From positions 1,794,709 to 1,858,708 of the forward strand of contig JAFEVB010000010.1 of assembly GCA_032629725.1 (NCBI GenBank): a stretch of 64,000 bases of DNA. Direction: 5' to 3'. Made by a program: the position numbers and the translations under genes. Under the pieces are notes generated by a model. It did no database searches, had not been told where the DNA came from, and saw nothing but the letters and a program-made list of their open reading frames with translations. This document shows positions 24,903-37,452 of the stretch, one piece after another (positions within the stretch are counted from its first letter, which is position 1; the number at the start of each line of letters is the position of its first letter). Source of the stretch: Gremmenia infestans (taxonomy: Eukaryota; Ascomycota; Leotiomycetes; Helotiales; Hamatocanthoscyphaceae).

Positions 24903-26507
24903 TACGAGCACCTAAAGGAAGCACCACTTAAATCAGCCGATTTTTAATTTATCGATGTTTAATGGGCTTCCTCTGGGTCACGGTTAGTAATCAGATTGAT
25001 ATAAAAGGCAACGCTTACATAGGTCAATCACATAGAAGTGTTTGAGACGTCCCTTGCACGGACTACTGAACAAAAGGAATTAAAAAGGAAGAGCGACTAT
25101 AATGCAAGAATACAAGATCCTACTACATGGCCGACCGTAAAGATCTGCAGACGCGCGCAATATCTATTTCAAGTCCCAAGATCACCTGCCAAGGAGCCCA
25201 CAGACGTCTCAATGACCTATCGCTTATTTAAAAGGAATCAAGATACCATCTAGTCAATTCGTATACGGCGTACTCTTTACTAGTATGGAGGTATAGTTCT
25301 ATCGAGATTTGATTTACAACGACAATTATTAAGCATTGTACAGTGCCGTGGCCGGTAGGATCAAAGAACAATCATCAATTGATAACACCCTCGCTCTACC
25401 CCCACGGAATTTGCAGTCGCCAATAACACTACTCTGATGAACTCTCCACATAGTCCTATCGGGTTTAGCTGCGCAGATGCTACGGAGAATCGGAGATATT
25501 GTTGATTCACGGCTACCAAGTTCTTTCCCAAGAGATGGGAAGATCATTGACGACTTAAATATTCCTCTTCAAGTCCACGTTTCTCGCCTTTAATTTGTAC
25601 TTTATGTCGTGGCACCTAGTCTTCCCGAATGCGGATCACCAAACTAACCGGGGCCGGGGCTAAGAAAGGCTGATCAAGCCGACTGATTGACTCTGTCCCA
25701 AACCCAAACCCAGGACTGATTAGCATCAAGGGCTTTTATCCTCTGCAGCTTAACTCCTACAGTGTTTTACGGCTAACAAACCGCTCCTACTTGAAGAAGC
25801 CTTGTAGTAGTTAGGAAAAGCGGCACCGTTTCATGTTATACCGGGTGGCGTGGAACATCAAAAGTCAATGTTAGTAAGTGCTCCTTTCCTCTATCCAGCA
25901 TAAGGAGCATTAGATAGGGCTTTTTGTAAAGACGGCCGGAAACACTGCAGGAGCTAACACCCCTTCGCTGCTATAAACCACCGAAGAATAAGCTCTGCTA
26001 TCAAGGCTTCAAGTATCCCTTGGCAATTTCACCATTTCTGTTCACCGCTATTGTAAGGGAATTCCATCACTTGGCAGGTTTTGTCAGCAACGAAACAAGG
26101 CGAGTAGCATCTAAGACAGAAGAGAAACAAATTCGAATGAAAGCCAAGCTGTCTAGGAAAGAGTCAACCCTTATATGAATGTACGACAGCGGAACATAGG
26201 GTTGAGACGCGGGGAAATTCCAAGAGTTCAGCTGAGGTCAAACCCACCACTCGAAAGCTGCTTATACACCAACGAGCTTCCGATTTGCAAAATTTCAGAC
26301 TTCAGTCATATTGATTTATCATAAGAGGGGTTGGAATTTCAGCCTCTGCATCCCGTGGTACAGAGGCACTTGTTGGACATGGCATAAAGAGTGAGCATCT
26401 GGTCCATGTGGAAAATCAAAGTCCTAGAAAATCTTCAAAACAATGATTAGCAAGCACCAAAGAGAATTTTAGGAGTCAAAATATATACCTTGCACGGGTT
26501 TTCTAAC

Positions 26508-28700
26508 ATGGCTGCCACTAATCACCCCATTGTTGGTGCTCCTAAACTATCTCTAGCTCCTGCTGACGGATCGGTCCCCCTGAGAATTGAAATCCGTGAC
26601 CTGCAATCGAACAATCCGGACCAATGGAATCTGTATCTTCTCGCTCTTGATGCTTTTAAAAAGCTTGATGAGAAGACGGACCTTTCCTACTGTGGAATTG
26701 CAGGTAAGATTCATCTAATATGCATCTAGACACCTTTGACCATGGTAGGAATTCATGGTCGACCGTGTCGTCCTTGGGGAGGTGTAGAAGGAAGCAACGC
26801 CGGTGGATGGCAGGGCTACTGCACGCATACCTCCATCCTCTTCGCACCATGACAGCGTCCATATCTGGCTCTGTTTGAGGTATGGTCACCTTGGAGGCAT
26901 CGAAGACACCGAGCCTGACATATTGTAAAGCAAACACTTTTTTCGACAGTCCAAAGTATTGCAGGCCAGTTCTCAGGCCGAGCAAAGCCAAGTACCAGCA
27001 GGCAGCTGCGACGTTCCGCATTCCAAACTGGGATTGGGCTGCAACTCCAGCTTCTGGGAATTATTTTCCGAACTCTGTCGGGTCTCCTAAGATCACTGTC
27101 TTTACACCTCAGTCAAATGGAAAGGCAGTCCAGATTGAGAATCCATTGTACTCGTATGATTTCAAGCCACTTAACCCCGTGAGCATGAACTTCGTCGATC
27201 TCCCGGTGCGTGTGACACCAAGGAGCATCTTGTTGCTGAAGCTCACTTTCAAAGTAGTTCCGATCGTGGCCCAAGACTCTTCGCTACCCAAGCTCCACAA
27301 CATCTGCCAATGCCGTATCGCAGGAATACCAGGTACTGCAGGCTATGGCATCTCAATTCGGAGGGCTGCAGGGTAACGTCAATCTCCTGATGCGAGATCC
27401 GAACTACAAAAACTTTTCAGCGTGCCCGGAACCTTTGCCAGCATAGGAGATATCCATAATTCAATCCATGTGGCAGTTGGGGGGGATTTGGGACACATGT
27501 CTGAGCTTGACTACTCCGAATTTGACCCGGTGTTTTGGCTGCACCACGTGTAAGTTTAAAGCCCTACGGTCACAAAGTGGTGCTGATGGACCAGGAATGT
27601 AGATCGTCTGTTTGCCATCTGGCAAGCTCTTAATCCAACTAGCTACACAATAAACAAACGTGCTGGCGACGGAACTTTCGTCAACAACAGAAACAGTACG
27701 GAGACGGCGACTACGCCACTGGCTCCATTTGCAGATGCTACTGAGAACAAATACTGGACATCGGAGGGAGCGAGACAAACAACGAGCTTCAACTACGCCT
27801 ATCCCGAGACCCAGAGGTGGAAATTCAATACCGATTCCGATTATCAGAACAGAGTTCGTAATCATGTCCAGCAACTGTACGGTGGGATCAGCAATCAGTT
27901 CATGGTGATGTCTGCTGCTTCCGCAAAGCCAGCAGCTGTTGCCAAAGCAAAGACTGAAGAAAGCCTAGTAGAAGGATTAGGCCAGAATGTCAGGGAACCT
28001 CCAGTGGCCCAACCTGCAGCGCAACACCCCTTGCGCGACATTGTTGAGGTTATGAAAGAAGGTAAACTTGGACGTCCTGAAGAACGCACGGATGGGACCC
28101 GCGAATTGGATCTCAAATCAGAGGCTGGAAAGTGTAGGTCTATGTCAGGGTCTTGTTGGGCGTATAACTGACTTCGAGCAGCTCCAACCCTCCCCTTGCC
28201 ACTGCAAGGAGAAGCCTCGTACACTGAGTATATCGTCAACCTTAAAGCTCCCAAGCATACTCTTCAGCAGAAATAAGTCGTCCACGTTTCTCTAGGTCCA
28301 TTCGACGCGCCAACCAACACATGGGCGACACAGGATGCACTTGTCGGTAACTTCGCCGGCTTTGGGAAACCGCTTGAGACCACAGGCTGCGGGAAGTGCA
28401 AGCAGGATGCCAAAGACAATGTAGAGGTTACGGGAACTGTCCCCTTGACTGCGGCGTTGTTGAAAGAGTTCGAAAACCGTACACTCGGTGGACTCGGGAA
28501 GGAGAATGTGCTACCGTGGCTGAGACAAAATCTGCACAGGCGGGTAACTCTCGGCGATGGAACGGAGAAGAGCAGAGTGAAGTGCCGGCATTGAAGGTGG
28601 GTGTCGTGAGCACCGAAGTTTCTTTGCCCGTTGGCGGGTTTCCGAAATCTTCCGGCATGTATGAAGTGATAGATGGAAGACCCGCAGGGTGCAACGTTGG
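26508..28700 (+). pseudogene. Tyrosinase (polyphenol oxidase) pseudogene
   Basis: Remnants follow the fungal tyrosinase order: exon 1 26508-26703, then after an intron GIHGRP, YCTHTSILFAP, RPYLALFE; FRIPNWDWAA; SIHVAVGGD and FDPVFWLHHV (CuB); then NVDRLFAIWQALNP, the linker, and the C-terminal YTEYIVNLKAPKHTL domain. It is broken repeatedly. The Trp of the CuA WHRPY motif is a stop (TGA at 26850-26852) and the adjacent ligand His is Gln. Frames shift between about 26880 and 26990, in 27200-27310, near 27415 and near 28590. TAA at 28274-28276 interrupts the C-terminal domain. Several splice sites remain usable, so decay is moderate. An active enzyme would oxidise phenols for melanin-like pigments. 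Confidence 0.85.
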
Positions 28701-29799
28701 AGTACACCTGTACGGATGAAATCGGGATGACTGGTACAGCAGTAGAAAATGGAAGAGTGGGCCGTCGCTAGTTACGGGACCGGTCTCTGCATAATGAAAT
28801 TTTGGATTGAAAGCGACTAACGAGGGAAAATTATAGTCTGCATTGGTTAATACTACGCAAGTTTAAAATTTGAAGAGTATAGGATGTCTACTTCACTTGA
28901 AATATTAAGTGATTGAGAAAAAGGAAGTGGGGTTGGAACGTGGACTGATGATAAAAATAGGAATCCTGTCTGGGAATAGCAACGGGGGGATCTCTGATAT
29001 GCTTATCTTTACCATCGGGACCAAGTACCGTACTCCACTCTGTGCGGCGGATGTGTACAGTAGTTCGCCCCATTATTTCTACTGTACAGTACAGTACTAT
29101 ACAGTCAGGATGTAGTACAGTTGGTGATACTTAATCGAGTGATCTGCTACGTCTAAATCCTATTTCTAGCCACTTGATTGGGCGGGCACTGTTGAAAACG
29201 GATCATTATAAACCTAAACGGGGACCAGAATACGGGTATACTGTTCCGCCGCAAACTACTTTTCCGCCGCGTCTCGACTTTTTTCACCTCAGCCCATATG
29301 CAAAGCTTAAAACAAGTTTCAACGTCTACATTACTCGAGTCCTGTACATCGTCTATTCTGGACATCAGCTTGATTCTTGTTCTCGTCTCGCTACACCTAA
29401 TAATCTATCCGCTCTTGCAGCGCCATTAGCTTCCAGCTTAACCCAACGACGGCCGGATACCGACAACTTGCGGTCTACACTGCCAACCGTCTTTGGTCAA
29501 TACGGTACTGCGTGAAACATATTTTCATCAAGGTTTCATCAAGGTTTACCTGGATACTCACCGACCTCGCAAGAGTCAGAGTCAGCCCACGCAAGGATCA
29601 ATATCGGTAGTACCGTCAATATCAATATCAATTGTGGGCTCGAATCACCCCATAGTGATCGTTCGTTGAACACTCCGAATTCCCGCTTGGTCCTCTGTCT
29701 CGATCCCGATATATAAATATCCATTTCTTCCTCGGTTCTCTCTCGTTAGGCACAGTTGTCTTTTTGTTTTTCTCTCTTCATTCCTATACAATCGATAAC
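28701..29799. other. Intergenic region
   Basis: About 1.1 kb without a credible gene. A GTACAGTACAGTAC-type microrepeat occurs at about 29083-29105. The C/T-rich 29690-29790 is likely the F-box gene leader. Confidence 0.5.
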
Positions 29800-30914
29800 A
29801 TGGTCGTACAACCGACTGAAATCGGGGCACTCCCAAACGAAGTAAGTATACTCGACTCAACCTCTTCTATACAAGATCCTAACAGAGATCAGATCCTCCT
29901 CTCGGTATTCTCGCATCTCTCCACTCGAGACCTCCTCCCACTTACTCCTTCCTGCCATCTCTTCCACGACATCATCGTACGAATTCTGGAACTCCGACTA
30001 CGAGAGGCCGCCACCCATAAAGACCACAAGCTCATTCTCGAATGCTACCATCCCTCTGCCAAGTTCTATACTCCATACCTCTACTGCGAATACCTTGGGA
30101 CTTCAGCCATATATCCCGACCGTAACGGTGTTTGTGGAGAAGAACAATGCGGAAGCCTGGGAAAACTCTCGAACCTTTACTCGTATTTCCGCCCTCTGAA
30201 ACCCGACGGTAATCGGCGGGCGTTGCGTCTACATCCCGCCCTGCTACCTACGGGGGTGACGAATACAGACGAACAATTGGTATGCCAGGACATAAATCTT
30301 GAATCCCACGAATTGTTCAGCCAGTTAGTCACAGTGACGAACTTGGTGAAGCTGGGTCCGAAGCCGGGAATTTTCAGAAGCTCCGTTCATGTCGGCGAAG
30401 GGTTGACAAGAGTATGGAGAGATTGGCTTTCCGACCGGGCGACGTGTGAGAACGAAGATCCTACGGAGCGAGAGAAACGTCTATTGTGGTCAGATGCCAG
30501 GAGAAATGTTGGCATCCGGATGCAAGTCAAACCTGGGCCAGAGGTCCCTCCCGCACCCATGTTGAGGCGAGATGAGGATCCATCAGTTAGTTATACATTG
30601 CAGTATGAGGGTGAGTTTTACGATACCATACACACTGGATGATCTGTTTGCTGATATACGAAAACAGAACTCGCAGTGAGGACCTCGCAATTACTTCTTA
30701 TGTTGGAGCAATCTTTTAGTCAAGAAATAAACCATACAGGTAAATCTTCTGTGGTGATTAGTTCGTGGATGAATTGAAGCGGCAGTAGCGCTGCCGAACT
30801 TCAGATGGCTGGGAAATTGTACTCACATGTTTTTTTTTCTGAATTATAGACATGACTTGTGGCTTAGCGGGCGATTATTTCGCTGAATTTGCGGGATGGT
30901 ATAATAGAGGTTAG
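29800..30914 (+). CDS. F-box protein
   Basis: Four exons (29800-29841, 29893-30610, 30668-30739, 30850-30914) give 298 residues. Removing the first intron (GTAAGT..GATCAG, 51 nt) yields ALPNEILLSVFSHLSTRDLL at residues 10-29, a good F-box that would recruit the protein to an SCF ubiquitin ligase through Skp1. The rest has no recognised repeat: YCEYLGTSAIYPD, RVWRDWLSDR and a short end ..GWYNRG. Because the first intron is a multiple of three with no stop, unspliced RNA would still be readable and would split the F-box by 17 residues. The substrate is unknown. Fungal accessory regions carry many divergent F-box genes. Confidence 0.75.
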
Positions 30915-31533
30915 AGATACTCTCGGAACTTGGATCTCAACTTTGTAGGGTTAGTAGAATGGTCTACTATGGATAGAGGATGGTAGAAATGATACCTTGG
31001 TAGATGAGTTTGTTGGCTTAATAGAAATAATAATCAACCCTATCATCGCACTTGCTTCTTTATATGGGCAAAGGTTACTTAAATCCTACAGATCATAACA
31101 TGTCGAGATTCCGCAATCGGAATTGCCTTTTATATTACGATGCTTCATTATAGTTTATGCTCGTACAGACTCGTAAATGAAAGAGAGGCACGCATTCCTC
31201 CGCGAGCCACTACTACGCCAGGCTCCAGCATCGACAAAAATAATATAAATATCATATCATATTATATCATATTATCTAGTATAATGATCTAAAGGGATAT
31301 TCTACGCCGCCTAGCCAAGGTAGTATATTATAAAGTAGTGCTGCTTTTCTCTACTTTACCTAATAGGTATATATCGCGAGATTTTATCAAGTAGCAGCGA
31401 CGTTTTATAGAGAAGGCTATAATACACTATAGGGCTAAATTCTAATAATATATACCTAAGGTATAAGGTACTATAACTTAGCTCTGATACTATATTAATA
31501 CTCGGTTCTTCCTTTTCTTTCTTCGCTCGCTTC

Positions 31534-31708
31534 GCTTATAGTTAGGGGAAGCGAACGTTCTAGATAGGCCAGTAAATGCGAATATCCTAGCTTGCGATTT
31601 TCTTACTATATTAAAATAACACAATAGCTATTTTTACACCTATTTTTGTTTTTAGAAGTTCTCTGTAAGGTTTTTAGCCTAGGACGTTCGCTTCTTTTTA
31701 CTATAAGC
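31534..31708. repeat. Inverted-repeat element inside AT-rich block
   Basis: GCTTATAGT..AAGCGAACGTTCTAG (31534-31564) is matched in reverse by CTAGGACGTTCGCTT..ACTATAAGC (31678-31708) with a few differences. The 113-bp interior is AT-rich and non-coding. Likely a MITE remnant; no clear target duplication. Confidence 0.45.
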
Positions 31709-32004
31709 AAATGTAAGTAAAGAAAAACTAATTATAGTTTGGCAAGATATCATAGTCTATATATTCTTCGCTTTATAATTATATATACCGTATTAATCTA
31801 CTACTAGCATATTTTTCTACACGTCTCGCTTAGCGCTATTTCTATTAAGCTATTAGGTGATTTTGCTTATATAGAGAGTGCTAGGATAGTATGTCTTTAA
31901 TTTATTTACTCTACTCTAGCTATGTGGACTAATCGGAGTGTTAAATTAAGTGAAATAAGTGGAGAAAAATATGCTGGTGGTAAGTCAATGCGGTATATTC
32001 TCTG

Positions 32005-32092
32005 TAAACCAAACAGCTCGGGTTTTATAAAATTTACCGAGCGAGTTTCTCAAGGCTCTGATAGAGAAGTCTAAATTCGCTTGTTTGGTTTA
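32005..32092. repeat. 88-bp element with perfect 11-bp inverted ends
   Basis: TAAACCAAACA (32005-32015) and TGTTTGGTTTA (32082-32092) are exact reverse complements. A nested hairpin GCTCGG..CCGAGC lies inside the left end. It may be a tiny MITE or an internal-deletion product. Confidence 0.5.
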
Positions 32093-33324
32093 TTCCTGTT
32101 CTAAGGATTTGCACTAGAGTGGGTGGTTAGCCAGTCATATACGCAGTATCGTAACTAAGTATGCTACCTAGGTATTATGCGGAGAACATTCGATCGGGGT
32201 GGAAAGGAAAAGTGGGTGGCTTAAAGCTTATCTTCATCCTTTATGTTTCATCCTCGACTGATCCTTCTCTGATCACCTCACTCCATTGTGCAAATCGTGC
32301 GCATTCTTTCGTACTCCTATCCTACCTAGAATAGTCTTTGACAAGTCTTTGTACTGCGGGGTAGCTACTGCATTATTTACGGTCATACATTTAGTTTGAC
32401 AGAGCAAGGGCAAGACTGGCAGAGATACTAGATTACGTCGAGTTAACCCCTCTTTGAGGCTATAGCCAAGGTAGCAGGGGCGTGTATGTGGTGAAGGCTA
32501 GGTCATACTCCATGTTCTCGTGAGACCAAGTGTGCATAGACTCCAGGCCTAGATCGTACTTTGATCAGACGGAACTCTCTCTCTACTCCAATCTTTCCTA
32601 ATCTTCCATCAATAAGTCACCGGGCAGTCCCACGCTGTGTAACTTTTGAAAGACGTGGCTAGCTCATAGTCCTATCGGCATATGTTCTCTGAACTCAGAA
32701 GAGGGGTCCATTACCACCTCGAATGCTTGCTCATATTAATCGATTATCATTTCGGTATTTCTGGCTTCTTATCCGATGTATTTATTATTCAATATGCATA
32801 TGTCATCAACTCGTACTTTTGATCCATGGAGGATTGAATAATTTCCCGACCCCGACTAGATGTTATAAAAATAGCCGGGCTGAGTGAGTAATGGCTTCCA
32901 GCCAATCATCTGCTTCCCTGCTTAGACCGCTGAGCCTCTATCTGGCTAGCACGGGCCATCTTGTGTTAAGCTTCGACAAGCTTTTCTTGCAGGAATATAT
33001 TCCTTTCCTTCCTCCTCTCGGCTGAATTGGGGCGCGGTGTCGTGGGCTCGGTCATTTATATTTCTGCGAGTGTACGGTAAGATCACATAGGTATGTTTGC
33101 CAACCAACGCCGCGAAGGAAGGATTAGAGGCACAATGAATTACTGTCCTTTACCAACCGGTTTGCCGGCATCATCGTGTGAATGCTGGTGATATATAATA
33201 AGATAGGTGTCTACTTCTGCTTCTGCTTCTACTTCTGCTTCACCCGCATTTTCAAGCTTCTCCCCAGCCAAAATACATCAGACTACCCATTTCTCATTGC
33301 TCCGTTGAAGCTATTTGGGTCATT

Positions 33325-34989
33325 ATGAAAACCATCAGTCTTGTTCTTGGGCTTCTTCTCGGTCTTGCTGGTACGTCAAAGGCAGATGTTGATCTAGTAG
33401 TTGATTTGAACTACACCAAGTATGAGGGCGTCAAAGAGGAGGGTGGTATTAGCCATTGGCTCGGAATCAGATATGCTGCCCCGCCCATTGGAGACTTGAG
33501 ATTTCGAGCTCCTCGACCACCAACTTCAAACCCAACGCTTCAGAAAGCAGACACTGTAATGTTCTCCAACTCTGTCACTTCAGATCCATCAGCTAACGTT
33601 TTCAAGCATGGACCTGTATGCTACTCTAGCCCGTCAACATCTCTAGACCCCGCACTCAATGAAGACTGTCTGTTTCTTGACGTCTATGCACCTACAAACC
33701 CTTCAAGTGCCCTGCCTGTTTTTGTCTGGTTTCCCGGCGGAGGATTCAACAGCTTGTCGGGTCCAGATACAAGCGGTTCACCTCTCATCAAAGCTGGTGA
33801 CTCTGGCTTTGTCGTCGTCACTATCAACTATCGCGTCGGTCCTTGGGGCTTCCTAGCCAGCCGTGAGGTAAAGGAGAATGGCCATCTTAATGCGGGGCTC
33901 TTGGACCAGAGACGAGCGTTGCATTGGGTACAGGAGCACATACATCTGGTCAGTCCACGTCTTTAGTTGGATTGTCCCAAGCTAACCGAACCACAGTTTG
34001 GAGGTGACCCCAATCATGTCACAATCGGAGGGGCATCAGCAGGAGCCGCATCCGTTGACCTTCATTTGAGTGCCTATGGTGGCCGTGATGATGGCCTATT
34101 CCATGCCGCCGCCGCAGAAAGCCAGTCGTTCGGAGCACAATTTACTGTCGAAGAGTCCCAATATCAGTACGATGCCTTAGTAAAGAGAGTAGGGTGTGGT
34201 GACGCCACAGACAGCCTGTCCTGCCTCCGCAACGTCGACATTCGAACTCTAACGGAAAACAACCCCAACATCCCCACTCCTGGATCAGCTGGTGGAACCC
34301 CAAATTTCATGTGGTCGAACGTGATCGACGGCAACTTCACGCAAGATTATACATACAAGCTCTTCGCCGAAGGAAAATTCGTCAAAGTGCCCGTCATCTT
34401 CGGCGACGACACGAACGAAGGAACAATTTTTACTCCCAAGAACATATCCGACTACACCGCCATGAACAACTTCCTACTTAACAACTTCGTGCATCTCAAC
34501 TCGACGCACCTCTCCAAGATTGACAGCCTATACCCCCAAGCGGACCAATACCCTGACGCCGGTCCGTATTGGCGAACAGCAGCCAACGCCTACGGCGAGA
34601 TGCGTTACAACTGCCCTGGGATAAAACTGAGCTCCACGTACGACCAGGCCGGCATACCCAGCTACAACTACCACTGGGACTACCTGACGTCGGAGAATAG
34701 AGAGACCGGACTCGGGGTGCCGCACACGGCAGAAGTCGGCTCCATCTGGCAGCAGTCGGACCATCCACTGTCGGCTATCATCGCGAGCTACTGGGCTAGT
34801 TTCATACGAAGTAAGGACCCGAATACGTATAAGCTGGCGAGCGCGCCGACGTGGGAGAAGTTTGGGGCGGGTATGCAGAGGGTTCATTTCCCCAATGATA
34901 ACAGTCCGGTGGCGATGGAAAGCGTGCCGGATGATCAGAAAGAGAGATGTGCATATTTGAGTAGTATCGCTGTGGACATTAGCCAGTAG
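33325..34989 (+). CDS. Secreted type-B carboxylesterase/lipase
   Basis: Two exons (33325-33948, 33997-34989) give 538 residues, the usual size for this family. The signal peptide is MKTISLVLGLLLGLAG. Family signatures are present: GIRYAAPPIGDLRFRAP, EDCLFLDVY, FPGGGF (oxyanion hole), NYRVGPWGFL and GGASAGAAS with the nucleophile Ser222. NEGTIF supplies the acid and GVPHTAEVG the catalytic His, so the triad is complete. It should hydrolyse esters outside the cell; the natural substrate cannot be told from sequence. The single 48-nt intron (GTCAGT..CACAG) lies just before FGGDPNHVTI, and its removal restores the conserved block. Several NxT/S sites suggest glycosylation. Confidence 0.92.
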
Positions 34990-35503
34990 ATCTTTGAAAA
35001 CAACGCATTGGACTTTATTCGGTACTAGGTAAAATTTTAGCATGGAGTTTGGGGGAAATAAATTGAAATGGCATTTCGAAGGAATCTATCTGTTGATCAA
35101 TTTTGAAATGACTCTTTCTTTCCCTGTGATAAATCCATTTATTGAATTCTAATTGCCAAGACCTTATCGATGAACGAGTTGTGGGTTTGAAATACTGCAA
35201 CCTCCAGAATATGATATGTAATTGTTTCGTATCGAGATAAACTTGAATTCTCGTCATTTGCGAGCCTTAAGTGACCAGCCCAGGACCCTACTGCTTACGG
35301 TCATTACCTAATATTGGCGAGACCTGTGCATACAGCTATACCGTCCCCAATTGAGGCGAGGCTACCTGCAAGACACCCTTGAATGTAGGATTTACCAGTG
35401 CTCTACACTAATTCTTGTGCCAAGAGCGCAAAACTCGTACTCAAATCCAAGATCTTTGACCCGGTAGGACTGACTGTAGTACCAGGCGTCACACGCCATG
35501 GGT
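34990..35503. other. Intergenic region between convergent genes
   Basis: About 510 bases between convergent gene ends; no gene or structure of note. Confidence 0.5.
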
Positions 35504-36485
35504 TCATTCCCGTCGATAGGCCGGTGCTGGCGCGACGACATCTGAGTTTTTATAAACATGCTCTCCCTCTGTTGGCCTCACCCGGTACAGTGGAGGTAGA
35601 GTTCCATCTTGGGATGAGCGACTTTCGGGTGAGACATAAGCAGGTGGGGCATCTGCTGGTACTAAATTAGTCGTAATGTGTGTGCAGAAAGGTCGTTGGG
35701 GCAGTACCTGATGTTGTTTGGATGGGGATAGGCTGGGCCGGAGGTGCTGACCACGGAGTTGTATCTTCCGAAGGGTGCGGTGAAGAGGAACCGAAGACGA
35801 ACGATGGTGTAATGGTCGTAGACGTTTCACTGGTGTAGTGCTCACGTACGGGGCGAGGAGAGACGGCATCCCTTTCAATGGGAGCGAAGACCCGGTTCGC
35901 GTTCCAATTGCGACTGTGATTGAAGCGTGAGGAGCTACGGTAGGAAGGCGAGATAGATGCGTACCTCTCCCTCTCCACTGCTTGTGCGGAGTGTCTCGTT
36001 GTTGAGATGCGAGCCGAAATGCCAGGGGAAGCGCGAGTAGAATTGCGAATAGAGGTGCGGATATTGGTACGTTTGGTATTCGAAGAGGTGGAGGGTACCG
36101 GTGTTGAAGGAGAGTACTCAGTCGAGTCGTCTGGAGTTTGTTTGAAGCGATCCGAGCAGAAACCGTAAATCATAGTGAGAACCAAAAAGACAACTACGAC
36201 TGCAGTTACAATGATCATGGAACCACCGCGTCTTTCCAGTATGCTGCCGTCATTTTGGGTATTCTGACAGACCTTTGCTGTTGAATTCCAGGACCACTGG
36301 GATGGGCAATTGCCTGCGGTATTGGAGGGCGAATCTGAAAGAACGCTGCTGTCAATCACGTAGCGGGAAGCGATCGAAGGCATTGTGGCAGCGATATATA
36401 TATTCGTGTTAGATGTCCTGTGAACGCCAAAAGCGGGGGTCTTAGGTAGACCTAGAGAGGCTGCTTGTACATTTGGGAGATACAT
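35504..36485 (-). CDS. Single-pass membrane protein with Ser/Arg-rich tail
   Basis: Two exons (36485-35708, 35661-35504) give 311 residues. The short outer part has CPSQWSWNSTAKVCQN, with two cysteines and an N-glycosylation site. One membrane helix follows (MIIVTAVVVVFLVLTMIYGF) after a basic ERRGG. The tail is Ser/Thr/Pro/Arg-rich and disordered, ending LPPLYRVRP..AYRRE. A PPLY motif (also PPAYV) near the end could bind a WW domain. The start is uncertain: ATG at 36383 (MPSIASRYVID) would give 277 residues. Layout resembles small fungal membrane proteins with a Cys-containing ectodomain, but no named family is recognised. The GTACTG..TTAG intron keeps frame and extends the tail. Confidence 0.65.
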
Positions 36486-37452
36486 TTTATTTTTTTTGCT
36501 CCCGGATGGAAAGTGAGACTGGAAGTATGATATTCAGTGTAGCAATGAACATTATGTCTGGGCCCCGGTATAAAAAGCTCTCTCTTTGCCATGACATGGT
36601 AGAATGGCCCAATCTCTTGCAAAAGGCCAGCACATGAGCAGCTTTCTTCTAGGCTGTGGGCTAAAGTGTCCGCTTGAGGCTCTTAAGAGAATCGCCATCT
36701 GTCAAATATAGGGCTGCTCTAGCCATACGGCTAGTATGATTGGCTAAGTGGTTGGATCCGGTAAATTGGTGTACCAAACTTGGCGAGGAAGGATAGAAGC
36801 ATGACGGAAAGCTTAGGATGATATGGCGTTTAGCGCTGAACCAAACCCAGTGGAGAGCTCCAGATTTTCTTTCGGTCGGTATTAATGAATAGTGGTATGG
36901 GCAGATGCATGGGTGACTGAAATTGGCTCAAGGGGACGGGGGGGGACGGTAAGATCATTTGCTTGTAGAATTTCTACTTGGGACAAAATAGCAAGATAGC
37001 CAGATGCAATGGAAGGTGGTGAGAACAGACGGAAATGACAATCAAGTAAATACATGGAGATGATAGTGGCTGGTCTCCCCGAAAAGACTACCCAAAAGTA
37101 AGAAACTCTCATTGGAGGTACTTACTCCAACAAAATACATAAAATTGAAATGTCCCCGCATATCGAGGGAAGCTGGACGGCAAAGCCTTGCTATGATATT
37201 GGGAAGCATTCTCTCGGCAAACCTCAGGAGTTCGAAATGCTCTAATCTGTGTTATTGAGCATGAAGTCCAGTCGGGGATATCTCAAGCACAGCAAATTAC
37301 CGGTTGTCTTGAGACTACTCTCGGCCTCATTTCCGTAGTTCCTAGCCAGGTGAAGGCCAGGAATCCCATGGCTACCCACAATGCCTCGCCTCCCTCTCCC
37401 AACGCCTCCATCATCAATTCCTTATAGAACGCCGTAGCCGGAAAGCCAACCA
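36486..37452. other. Intergenic region
   Basis: Nearly 1 kb; nothing beyond short frames and a G-run (GGGGACGGGGGGGGACGG at about 36933-36950). Confidence 0.5.

Larger units (their letters stand above)
23947..26507. other. Intergenic region with MITE-like elements
   Basis: About 2.5 kb. It contains the inverted-repeat element at 24686-24902 and an older related copy at about 24440-24530, listed separately. Short frames at 25038-25253 (+) and 25329-25547 (-) have no supporting features. The rest shows nothing I can assign. Confidence 0.5.
30915..33324. other. AT-rich intergenic region with inverted repeats
   Basis: About 2.4 kb without a gene. The core 31220-31930 is strongly AT-rich (TATAT, ATAATA words) and resembles repeat DNA degraded by RIP. 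Inverted-repeat elements at 31534-31708 and 32005-32092 are listed separately. A CTTCTG/CTTCTA microsatellite (33211-33241) and TATATAAT (33192-33199) precede the esterase gene. Confidence 0.5.

Noticed and set aside
27461..28707. Minus-strand frames over the tyrosinase remnant
   Set aside because: The plus strand reads tyrosinase domains in order; antisense frames carry no family feature.
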